From Desulfovibrionaceae bacterium (GTDB taxonomy: Bacteria; Desulfobacterota; Desulfovibrionia; Desulfovibrionales; Desulfovibrionaceae), in NCBI GenBank assembly GCA_009773665.1, contig WSYE01000008.1:1-56077 (forward strand): a stretch of DNA of 56,077 nt. The letters run 5' to 3'. A program made the position numbers and the translations under genes. Under the pieces are notes generated by a model that was not told the DNA's origin, did no database searches, and worked only from the letters and a program-made list of their open reading frames with translations. Positions 7,494 to 15,249 of the stretch are shown here, piece after piece (the stretch's first letter is position 1; each line of letters starts with the position of its first letter).

Positions 7494-8069
7494 CTACTTC
7501 TCCGTGCTCCCGACCTTGAACCGTCTCAAGTCGAAGTACATCGCGCGGGTGTCGGAGTCGCTATCGTCCTCGACCAGGAAGTCGAAGCCGTTTGCTTGGT
7601 AGAAGCTGGTGGTGGGTGTGTCGTTGTAGGCATCTACCGTGACAAAGCGGCAGCCGGTGCGGTTGTCCGTGAGGAAGAACACTTTCAGCAGGTTCAGCAG
7701 GGAGCGGCCAACGCCGGAGCGCTGCATCTCGCAGCGCACACCAAGGCGACCGATCTTCACCGCAGGGTAGGTGTCGTAACGGCAGCGGTTGGGCATCTTC
7801 TTCTTGAACCCGGCCTCGACCGGAAGCGCATCGTTCATGAGGCTCACGAAGGCGATGGGCGGTGACAAGGCCTCCCCTTCCCGCGCGTGCATGACATAGG
7901 TCTTGGCGATGAGCTCACGGGCGTGCTTGGCCGCGTCGTTGTGCAGGAAGTCATCCAGGTCGTCGTTCCCACAAGTAAACCCCGTGAACAACAAGAAGTC
8001 GTCCACGGGGCACAAATAGAAATCAGGCGTACTGATGCAGTTTCTAGGAATCGGCTTTTCCAAGGGCAA
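7494..8069 (-). CDS. GNAT acetyltransferase, toxin-like
   Basis: A 191-residue GNAT-fold protein: acetyl-CoA binding is expected at VKIGRLGVRCEMQRSGVGRS (R/Q-x-x-G-x-G/A variant, about residues 103-122), followed by the helix and the FYQANGF motif (about 155). The N-terminal FTCGNDDLDDFLHNDAAKHA pattern is typical of GNAT toxins of the TacT/AtaT type, which acetylate aminoacyl-tRNA. Translation likely starts at TTG 8069 behind AAGGAG. It overlaps the upstream small gene by 26 bp, so the pair is translationally coupled, as in toxin-antitoxin modules. The toxin role is inferred. Confidence 0.75.
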   Translation of the reverse strand: MPLEKPIPRNCISTPDFYLCPVDDFLLFTGFTCGNDDLDDFLHNDAAKHARELIAKTYVMHAREGEALSPPIAFVSLMNDALPVEAGFKKKMPNRCRYDTYPAVKIGRLGVRCEMQRSGVGRSLLNLLKVFFLTDNRTGCRFVTVDAYNDTPTTSFYQANGFDFLVEDDSDSDTRAMYFDLRRFKVGSTEK

Positions 8070-8208
8070 AAGCCTTCTCCTTGATGCTGGCTATGTTTTT
8101 CACCGCGACAGGGCGGGACGGCTTCTTCAGGCCTTCCTTGATTTTCTTCTCGAAGGCGGTAGCCGCTGCGCCACACAACATGGGCGTAGGTTTGATCGGC
8201 TTGGCCAT
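8044..8208 (-). CDS. Small partner of the GNAT protein, antitoxin candidate
   Basis: A 54-residue protein, MAKPIKPTPMLCGAAATAFE..., basic, with one long helix. The KPIxPTPxL opening is seen in many small proteins encoded beside toxins. ATG at 8208 has GGGGA about 8 bases upstream. Overlap with the GNAT gene and gene order (small partner first) fit a type II toxin-antitoxin module, although it is not the ribbon-helix-helix antitoxin normally paired with TacT. Confidence 0.55.
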   Translation of the reverse strand: MAKPIKPTPMLCGAAATAFEKKIKEGLKKPSRPVAVKNIASIKEKAFALGKADS

Positions 8209-8384
8209 GATTATCCCCTTTTCTTCGGTCAAATTCAGAACACGCTTCCATTAGGCCCAATCTGTTTGGGCCGTCAAGAGAAATGCACCGGGAATGGAGC
8301 AAAGCAGGCCCGCATCCTCAACTCCATTTTGCCCTATTTCAAAGGCAAACGCGAGAACAAGGTGCGCCCTTCTCCCCGCACCCC

Positions 8385-8492
8385 GCGCGCACCCACCGCC
8401 TGTCCGACCGTCGCGTGTTCGACATCCTCAAGCGCACGCCCATGGCCACGGTTAACGTAGGTGGGGCGGTGCAGCTGAAGCTGTTGGGGTGA
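8385..8492 (+). repeat. 108-bp direct repeat, left copy (gene 3' end fragment)
   Basis: Matches 11475..11582 at 98 of 108 positions by hand alignment, with no gaps. Both copies encode the same C-terminus (LSDRRVFDILKRTPM...VNVGGA.QLKLLG, then TGA). Several mismatches fall at codon third positions, so the copies descend from a functional gene end. They bracket the ABC-3C operon. Confidence 0.85.
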
Positions 8493-8625
8493 GGAGGCGC
8501 ACCTTGACTCTGACTGTTCTGCCATGCAAAGAGACAAACGAATGTGGATCGCAAAACTCAATGTTCGTGCGCGGTTGCTGTTTTATTTTCCAACATGATA
8601 ATATTATTGGCATACGTTGGTCGGC

Positions 8626-9369
8626 ATGGCACGAAAGTACACAGACCAGACGATCAAAATTCTCTGGAGCGAGGCAGCTGGTCGCTGCTGTAATCCAAGA
8701 TGCCGCAAAGAAGTGGTGCTCCCAGCCACTGAAACCGATCAAGCAAAGCCAATCGGTGAAATTGCGCACATTAGAGCTTTTGGCAAAGACGGGCCGAGAG
8801 CTGACCCCTCTTTTCCTAAAGAACAAGTTAATGGATTTGCAAACTTGTTGATACTCTGCCCGACTTGCCATGCAACCGTCGATGGGCAGTGTTTGGCTTA
8901 CCCGCCTGAAACTTTGGAACAATGGAAAAGAGACCATTCTGATTGGGTTACGCGGGCCTTGGGTCAGGTGATGCCGGATTTAAGCTTCGACGAACTGTAC
9001 CAGGCGTGCCAAGGGATTTCTACTTTTGCTCATAACTGTGGGGATCTCACTATCATTCCACCACAGGCGAAACTTGAGCGAAACAATCTAGGTCCCGAGA
9101 GTTATATGTACGTCACCATGGGGCTGGCAATTGGGCATAGTGTACGCGATTTTCTTGCTGGCATGGAACAGACGGTGCCCGATTTTTCCGGCAGGCTCGT
9201 TACAGGATTGCGGATACGGTACTCAGATAGCTACGCGGCTGGTTATCGAGGCGATGACCTCTTTCGCGCAATGATCAACCTCATCGAAAGTCCTACGCCA
9301 AAGATGAAGGCCGCCAATATTGCCATAGTCAGCTACTTCTTTGAACTATGTGATATTTTTGAAAAATGA
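8626..9369 (+). CDS. HNH nuclease, ABC-3C effector component
   Basis: A 247-residue protein. Residues 1-115 carry an HNH nuclease of the zinc-binding type: CCNPRCRKEV, then EIAHIRAFG with the catalytic His, then NLLILCPTCHATVDG with the Asn and the second Cys pair. Residues 120-247 are a separate domain of the kind that links effectors to ABC-three-component systems. The start is the ATG at 8626; the frame extends 9 bp further to a TTG. It overlaps the next gene by 4 bp (ATGA). In ABC-3C systems the effector is thought to be released when the ATPase detects invasion; here DNA cleavage is the expected outcome. Confidence 0.85.
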   Translation: MARKYTDQTIKILWSEAAGRCCNPRCRKEVVLPATETDQAKPIGEIAHIRAFGKDGPRADPSFPKEQVNGFANLLILCPTCHATVDGQCLAYPPETLEQWKRDHSDWVTRALGQVMPDLSFDELYQACQGISTFAHNCGDLTIIPPQAKLERNNLGPESYMYVTMGLAIGHSVRDFLAGMEQTVPDFSGRLVTGLRIRYSDSYAAGYRGDDLFRAMINLIESPTPKMKAANIAIVSYFFELCDIFEK

Positions 9370-9590
9370 TACTTCCGAATAAACATATACTACCGCAAGA
9401 CTCATTGCTGGGTTTGGGTGGTGTCATCCTTCAAACCCTTAAGCAACCAATGACCATCACAACGCTGTGGGAAGTGGCGAGGCGTAATTCAGCCGTCCGT
9501 TCATTTGAGCGATTACTTCTGGCACTAGATTTTTTGTACGCAATTGGGGCTGTTGACATATCTCACGGCCTTCTCAGGAGGCGCTCGTGA
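9366..9590 (+). CDS. ABC-3C middle component, MC6-like
   Basis: A 74-residue protein, MILPNKHILPQDSLLGLGGV... with a winged-helix-like FERLLLALDFLYAIGAV segment. The MILPNKH opening and size match the small middle component 6 of ABC-three-component systems, thought to couple effector and ATPase. It overlaps the upstream HNH gene (ATGA) and the downstream ATPase gene (GTGA), so the three genes are one translationally coupled operon. Confidence 0.8.
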   Translation: MILPNKHILPQDSLLGLGGVILQTLKQPMTITTLWEVARRNSAVRSFERLLLALDFLYAIGAVDISHGLLRRRS

Positions 9591-11326
9591 TTCACGCTGT
9601 CACTGCAAATATGCCTTCATTTCGGGAAGTTCATTTTCGCCCCGGACTGAATATCATTCTCGCGGATCGATCAACGACAGCATCAGTTCGGGACTCACGC
9701 AACTCTCTTGGAAAGACGACCTTGCTTGCAATCATAGATTTTTGCCTTGGCTCGTCAATTACGAATAAAAGCACTCCATGCGTCCCCGCCCTTTCTGGTT
9801 GGGAGTTCACATTAACTTTTGATCTTGATGGTAAAAAAATACAAGTGACTCGTTCCGTAGATGAAAATCATCTTGTGCGAGTATCTGGGAACGATCTGCC
9901 ATCATGGCCTGTTCCTCCAAACTCTGACTGTGAACAAATTACATTTCATGTTGATTCTTGGTGCGACGTACTCGGCTTTTATATGTTCGGATTAGATAGG
10001 CGTACGTCAGGAGTGTCGTTTCGCTCACTAATTGGATACTTCCTTCGGGTTAACAAAGATTCTTATGACGAACCATTTCAGTTTTTTAAACAGCAAAGTA
10101 CAATTTCAAAATTGATTCATACATCATTTCTTCTCAACCTGTCTTGGCAGCTTGCCGCTGAATGGGGGAACCTCGCAAAGGCTAAAGCAGAAGTCAGGAT
10201 TTTGGAGAAGGCAATAAAAGAGATTGGAGGTGACAGTGCGGACTGTTCACTGGGAGCATTGGACGCAAAACGTGTTCAGCTTGCCACAAGCGTTCGCGTC
10301 AACTCTCAAGGCTTAAAATCTTTTAGGGTTACACCAAACTATCGTGACCTGGAGCAACAAGCAAACGACCTTACTAGGGAAATCCAAAAGGCGCACAATG
10401 ATAATGCGCTCGATGCAAATACGCTCAAAGGGTATGAAAAAAGCATCGCGAGCGAAAACTACCTTGGTGAAGACAAACTAATTTCTTTGTATCGCTCAGC
10501 TCGTATTGAACTGCCTGGCATTGTTACAGCTCGCCTTCGAGATGTTCGAAAATTCCATCGCACAGTTGTCAGCAATCGTCGCGAGTTTCTCCAGGCCGAA
10601 GCCCAAAATCTACGCGCGGTAATTAAAGACCGCACCAATCAACTGGCTACCCTTATCGAAACACGCGCAAAGTTGATGGAGATCCTTCGAACTAGTGGTG
10701 CCCTTGATGAGTATACAAAGCTACAAGAGGCACATATAAAGCAAGTTGAGTCGCTTAAGTCGATTGAACAGCGAATTGAAAGCTTACGTTCGCTGGGGCA
10801 GAAAGGGAGTGCCGTTAGGGTGGAAAAAGAACTTTTGTTCACGCGTACAGTACAAGATTTGCAAGACCGTTCTGAGCAAAAAGATGCAGCCATCACATTT
10901 TTTGATGAAAATTCCAGATTTCTGTATCATAGGTCTGGAGTGTTGAAGATTGAAGCAAATCCGAATGGCCTTAATTTTGATGTCAACATCCCTGCGAGGG
11001 ACAGCCACGGCGTTGGCAACATGCAAATATTTTGCTTTGACATTGCAGTAGCCCAGCTTTGGTCTTCTAGGGATAAGTCCCCTGGTTTCATTGCCCACGA
11101 CAGTATTATCTTTGCTGATGTTGACGAGCGGCAAAGAGCAAAAGCGTTAGAATTAGCAAAGCAAGAATCAAACAGGCTAGGATTTCAGTACATCTGCACT
11201 TATAATTCTGACAACATCCCCACGTGCGACTTTTCTGAAGACTTTAGCGTTGAAGATCACGTCGTTTTGCGTTTGACTGACGACACAGACGCGGGCAGTT
11301 TGCTTGGGATTCGCTTCGAGCGTTGA
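9587..11326 (+). CDS. SMC-like ATPase of the ABC-3C system (DUF2326 type)
   Basis: A 579-residue protein. The N-terminal half-site carries an SMC/RecN-type Walker A (SLGKTTLLAIIDFCLG, about residues 40-57). Two coiled-coil stretches span about 190-250 and 300-440. The C-terminal part has the FIAHDSIIFADVDERQ segment characteristic of DUF2326 proteins, where the Walker B acidic residues sit. AGGAGG precedes the GTG start. This is the sensor and engine component of ABC-3C defence systems. Base composition is A+T-rich compared with the phage genes, as for the whole operon, indicating separate acquisition. Confidence 0.85.
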   Translation: MIHAVTANMPSFREVHFRPGLNIILADRSTTASVRDSRNSLGKTTLLAIIDFCLGSSITNKSTPCVPALSGWEFTLTFDLDGKKIQVTRSVDENHLVRVSGNDLPSWPVPPNSDCEQITFHVDSWCDVLGFYMFGLDRRTSGVSFRSLIGYFLRVNKDSYDEPFQFFKQQSTISKLIHTSFLLNLSWQLAAEWGNLAKAKAEVRILEKAIKEIGGDSADCSLGALDAKRVQLATSVRVNSQGLKSFRVTPNYRDLEQQANDLTREIQKAHNDNALDANTLKGYEKSIASENYLGEDKLISLYRSARIELPGIVTARLRDVRKFHRTVVSNRREFLQAEAQNLRAVIKDRTNQLATLIETRAKLMEILRTSGALDEYTKLQEAHIKQVESLKSIEQRIESLRSLGQKGSAVRVEKELLFTRTVQDLQDRSEQKDAAITFFDENSRFLYHRSGVLKIEANPNGLNFDVNIPARDSHGVGNMQIFCFDIAVAQLWSSRDKSPGFIAHDSIIFADVDERQRAKALELAKQESNRLGFQYICTYNSDNIPTCDFSEDFSVEDHVVLRLTDDTDAGSLLGIRFER

Positions 11327-11333
11327 TTCTTAG

Positions 11334-11582
11334 CGCTCTCCTGAACCCCTTCGTCCTGTCCCGCCCCCGTTTGCCGCCGACACATATTCCCTGAACCGGG
11401 AGTGGGATGTGCCTTCACGCACGTACGACCTGCTGATCCAGGCCATGAGCGGCAACGAGGCCGTGCAGCGGCTGGCGCGCACCCACTGCCTGTCCGACCG
11501 CCGCGTGTTCGACATCCTCAAGCGCACGCCCATGACCATGGTCAACGTGGGCGGGGCGATGCAGTTGAAGCTGCTGGGGTGA
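11334..11582 (+). pseudogene. Gene 3' end fragment containing the right copy of the 108-bp repeat
   Basis: The frame opens directly after a TAG at 11331 and encodes RSPEPLRP...ADTYSLNREWDVPSRTYDLL... to the TGA at 11580. There is no start codon with a ribosome binding site. The last 108 bp duplicate 8385..8492. The family is not recognised. Because this copy extends 141 bp further upstream than the left one, the right copy is the better-preserved remnant. Confidence 0.6.
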
Positions 11583-11687
11583 ATGCCGTCCAGTTCCGAA
11601 ATTGCCATTCAATTGTTGCCTCCGAAGGCCCTCTTGTATAGTGCTTCATGACATACATCGGTCATGGCACAGACAAGGCGGGAATTC

Positions 11688-14600
11688 ATGCACGAGGCCC
11701 TCAAGGAATATATTCAAGCTGTCGGTGCGGCACATGCCGCAGGCAACGCCACCGAACACACGTACCGCCCAGCCCTTCAGGCGTTTCTCCAGTCCCTCCG
11801 TCCTAGCATTTCCGCTACCAATGAGCCCAAGCGGGTAGCCTGCGGCGCTCCTGACTACGTCATCCAGCGGAAGGGCCTGACCTTGGGCTACATAGAGGCC
11901 AAGGACATCGGAAAATCCCTGGACGAGGTGGAGAAGTCCGAGCAGCTTAAGCGCTACCTGCACGCCCTGGGCAACCTGATCCTTACGGACTATCTGGAGT
12001 TCCGCTGGTACGTTGACGGTGAGAAGCGGGCCAGCGTCAAGCTTGCATCGATTGAAAAGGGCAAGGTGCATCTGGATTCAGATGGCTCAGAACGCGCCGT
12101 GCGCCTCCTCCAAGACTTCCTGGACCACGCCCCGGCGTCCATCACCTCCCCGGAAGTGCTGGCGCGGCATATGGCCCGCATCACGGACATGATCCGGGAC
12201 ATCATTATCGCAGCCTTTGCACATCGGAAAGCGAGCTACACCATCCTGGAGTTGCGCAATTTCTTCAATAAGACACTTCTGCCCGGCCTTGAACTGGAAG
12301 CCCGCACGGGTGAATTCGCGGACATGTATGCCCAGACCATCGCCTACGGTCTGTTCGCGGCCCGCTGCAATCACGACGGTCCAGGGGAAACATTTCGGCG
12401 TCACGGCGCGGCCTCGGAGATACCCAAGACCAACCCCCTGCTGCGCACGCTTTTCGAGTCCGTTACAGGCACCTCCCTGGACGATGAGCCGTTTGCCGGA
12501 TTTGTGGATGACCTCGTGCAACTCCTGGCCACGACGGACATTGACGCCGTCCTCAAGGACTTCGGCAAACGCGCCCGGTTGCATGATCCAGTCGTTCACT
12601 TCTATGAAACTTTCCTGGCCGAATATGACCCCAAGCTCCGCGAGAAGCGAGGCGTCTACTACACGCCTTCCCCGGTCGTCTCCTACATTGTGCGTTCAGT
12701 TGATAAGATACTGAAGCAAGCGTTCGACCTTTCGGATGGACTGGCCGACACGTCCAGTGTCGTCATAAAAAAGAAGGTGTTGAGCTTGACCGCTGGGCCT
12801 GTCGGCGGCTCCAAGGGAATGACCGTCCAGAATGAGGAAGAGGCGGGGACGACTGTGCCTAGGGTGCTCATTCTGGACCCGGCCTGCGGCACTGGTACCT
12901 TCCTCTACGCCGTGGTGGACCACATCCGCCGTTCCCTGCGTGATCGCGGCCAAGGCGGCGTATGGACCGGCTATGTGCGCGAAAAGCTCTTGCCGCGCAT
13001 CTTCGGGTTTGAGCTGCTCATGGCCTCCTATGCCGTGGCGCATTTCAAGCTGGGCTTGCAACTGGCGGGCAAAGACCTGCCGCTGGATGAACAGAAACAG
13101 TGGGCTTACAATTTCCTGGGAGACGAACGCCTCAATGTCTTCCTGACCAACACCCTAGAGCAAGCCGAGGAGCGGATGATCGCCTCCCTGCCGGGGATGT
13201 ACCAATCATTTACCAAGGAGAGCCTAGAGGCCCGCAAAGTCAAGCTCGACATGCCCATCATGGTCATCCTGGGCAACCCGCCATATTCCGGGCACTCGGC
13301 CAACGCCAGCAAGAGGAAAGTGGGCAAGAAGATGGTGCTTACCTTCATCGGCAAGCTCATCGAGGCCTACAAGCAGGTAGACGGCGAACTTTTGGGAGAG
13401 AAGCAAGTCAAATGGCTTCACGATGACTATGTGAAGTTCATTCGCTGGGCGCAATGGCGTATTGAGAAGACCGGCAGCGGGGTCGTAGGCTTTGTGACCA
13501 ATCATAGCTACCTGGACAACCCCACATTCCGAGGGATGCGCCAGTCGCTCCTGAATACTTTCAGCGATATCCGCATCCTGGACCTGCACGGCAATGCCAA
13601 GAAGAAAGAAACCGCCCTGGACGGCAGCCCGGACAAGAATGTCTTCGACATCCAACAGGGCGTAGCCATCGTGCTTTTAACCAAGAGGCTCGGCCATGAG
13701 GGACCAGCCTTTGTGTATCATGCGGACCTTCAAGGGGAGCGGCAGCAGAAATACGACTGGCTTGACGCGCACGATCTGGACAGCACGGACTGGACAGTAC
13801 TTAAGCCTCAAACTCCGTCCTATTGGTTTGTGCCCTGGAACTATGACCTGGGCGGCGAATATGGCACGTTATGGCGTGTGCCGGATATTTTCCCCGTCAA
13901 CTCCGTGGGCATTGTCACCGCGCGTGACAAACTGTGCGTTGGCTGGACAAAGGAAGAGATATGGGACCGCGTGCAGGACTTTGCCGCTCTCCCGCCCGAG
14001 GAAGCCCGCAACAAGTATGAGCTTGGAGACGACGCGCGGGACTGGCAGGTGAAGCTAGCGCAAGCAGATGTAATAGCATCTGGGCCTGACAGGAAGCATC
14101 TTGCCCCTGTTCTCTACCGGCCATACGATGTTCGACATACATACTACACAGGAAAAACGAAAGGGTTTCTCTGTATGCCGTTGCGCGAAGTCATGCAACA
14201 CGCATTAGATGGAAAGAACATAGGGCTTTCAACTCCGCGTGGCACAGAAGTTCAAGGCAGCTGGAAACATATTTTTTGTTCGCGCTATATTATTCAGCAT
14301 CACACAGTTTCACTCAAAGAGGTTAACTACATCTTTCTAACATATCTCCACAAGGAAATGTTGACGCTGAAAGACAGCAAGCTGTTGGTTTGGGACAAAG
14401 ACAAGCAAGGCCGCATCCCAAACCTCGCCCCCGCCTTCGTTGAGGATATGCAAACGGCCCTCGGCCTTTCGTTCGTCACTACCGGAACTGGAGACCTGCA
14501 AAAGACCTTTGGCCCGGAAGACGTATTCCACTACATCTACGCGATGTTTCACTGTCCCGGCTACCGCGCGCGCTACGCGCAGTTCCTCAAAGCTGACTTC

Positions 14601-15002
14601 CCGCGCGTGCCGCTCACAAGTAACCTGGACTTGTTCCGCACTCTCTGCGGCCTAGGCAAGGAACTGGCCACCCTGCACTTGCTGGAGTCCACAACCCGGC
14701 CCTCCACCGGTTATCCCAAGCCCGGCACCGACACGGTGGACAAGGGTTTTCCGGTGTACGACGCAGTGAATACGTTGGTGCGCATCAACGCAGACCAATA
14801 TTTTTCGGGTGTTCCCGCTACCGTCTGGGAATTCCAAGTGGGCGGCTATCAGGTGGCCGAGAAATGGTTGAAGGACCGCAGGGGCCGCAAGCTCGACATC
14901 TCGGACATCGAGACATACCAAAAGATCATCCACGCCCTTGCGGAGACCATCCGCCTCATGAGCGAAATTGACGCGGCGATCCCAGGGTGGCCGTTGGTGT
15001 AA
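11688..15002 (+). CDS. Single-chain restriction-modification enzyme (Type ISP/IIG-like)
   Basis: About 1100 residues carrying nuclease, methyltransferase and specificity parts. The N-terminus has a PD-(D/E)XK nuclease pattern (GAPDYVIQ...GYIEAKD, about 55-75). The adenine-N6 methyltransferase core has motif I LDPACGTGTF (about 395) and motif IV NPPYS (about 530). The C-terminal third resembles the specificity domain of Type ISP enzymes. No DEAD-box helicase is present, unlike LlaGI, so it is closer to Type IIG. The start is uncertain: ATG at 11688 has a partial AAGGCGGG site, while ATG at 11664 has none. One stretch (about 14080-14400) is A+T-rich against a G+C-rich background, fitting an exchanged target-recognition domain. 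Confidence 0.85.
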   Translation: MHEALKEYIQAVGAAHAAGNATEHTYRPALQAFLQSLRPSISATNEPKRVACGAPDYVIQRKGLTLGYIEAKDIGKSLDEVEKSEQLKRYLHALGNLILTDYLEFRWYVDGEKRASVKLASIEKGKVHLDSDGSERAVRLLQDFLDHAPASITSPEVLARHMARITDMIRDIIIAAFAHRKASYTILELRNFFNKTLLPGLELEARTGEFADMYAQTIAYGLFAARCNHDGPGETFRRHGAASEIPKTNPLLRTLFESVTGTSLDDEPFAGFVDDLVQLLATTDIDAVLKDFGKRARLHDPVVHFYETFLAEYDPKLREKRGVYYTPSPVVSYIVRSVDKILKQAFDLSDGLADTSSVVIKKKVLSLTAGPVGGSKGMTVQNEEEAGTTVPRVLILDPACGTGTFLYAVVDHIRRSLRDRGQGGVWTGYVREKLLPRIFGFELLMASYAVAHFKLGLQLAGKDLPLDEQKQWAYNFLGDERLNVFLTNTLEQAEERMIASLPGMYQSFTKESLEARKVKLDMPIMVILGNPPYSGHSANASKRKVGKKMVLTFIGKLIEAYKQVDGELLGEKQVKWLHDDYVKFIRWAQWRIEKTGSGVVGFVTNHSYLDNPTFRGMRQSLLNTFSDIRILDLHGNAKKKETALDGSPDKNVFDIQQGVAIVLLTKRLGHEGPAFVYHADLQGERQQKYDWLDAHDLDSTDWTVLKPQTPSYWFVPWNYDLGGEYGTLWRVPDIFPVNSVGIVTARDKLCVGWTKEEIWDRVQDFAALPPEEARNKYELGDDARDWQVKLAQADVIASGPDRKHLAPVLYRPYDVRHTYYTGKTKGFLCMPLREVMQHALDGKNIGLSTPRGTEVQGSWKHIFCSRYIIQHHTVSLKEVNYIFLTYLHKEMLTLKDSKLLVWDKDKQGRIPNLAPAFVEDMQTALGLSFVTTGTGDLQKTFGPEDVFHYIYAMFHCPGYRARYAQFLKADFPRVPLTSNLDLFRTLCGLGKELATLHLLESTTRPSTGYPKPGTDTVDKGFPVYDAVNTLVRINADQYFSGVPATVWEFQVGGYQVAEKWLKDRRGRKLDISDIETYQKIIHALAETIRLMSEIDAAIPGWPLV

Positions 15003-15068
15003 AATCCACGCTGCCGCAGAAAACGCCGAAACGACGGGCATGAATACGGCGCTCACAATGCTGCTGCC

Positions 15069-15194
15069 ACCGCTCGAATAGCCAGGGCCGAGCGCAGGGC
15101 GCGCGACTGGAATCCCAAGCGGCCCCCAAAGTGCGTGCTGGACGAGAGCTGTGTGGCGATGGAGTTCAAGAATTCGGTCGCGGCCAGGCGATAG
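15069..15194 (+). pseudogene. Possible gene remnant
   Basis: A frame encoding ARAERRARDWNPKRPPKCVL... to a TAG at 15192 has G/C-rich third positions and a protein-like composition but no start signal. A second short frame (MNTALTMLLPPLE, 15040-15081) overlaps its beginning. Together they look like residues of deleted genes between the restriction enzyme and the next gene. Confidence 0.3.
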
Positions 15195-15249
15195 GGCGAG
15201 GGAGTGGAGACGTAGCTACAGGCTGCAAGACCTCACGGGAGTAACAGTT

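Noticed and set aside
11646..12071. Minus-strand ORFs over the restriction gene
   Set aside because: Antisense shadows; the plus frame has the nuclease and methyltransferase motifs.
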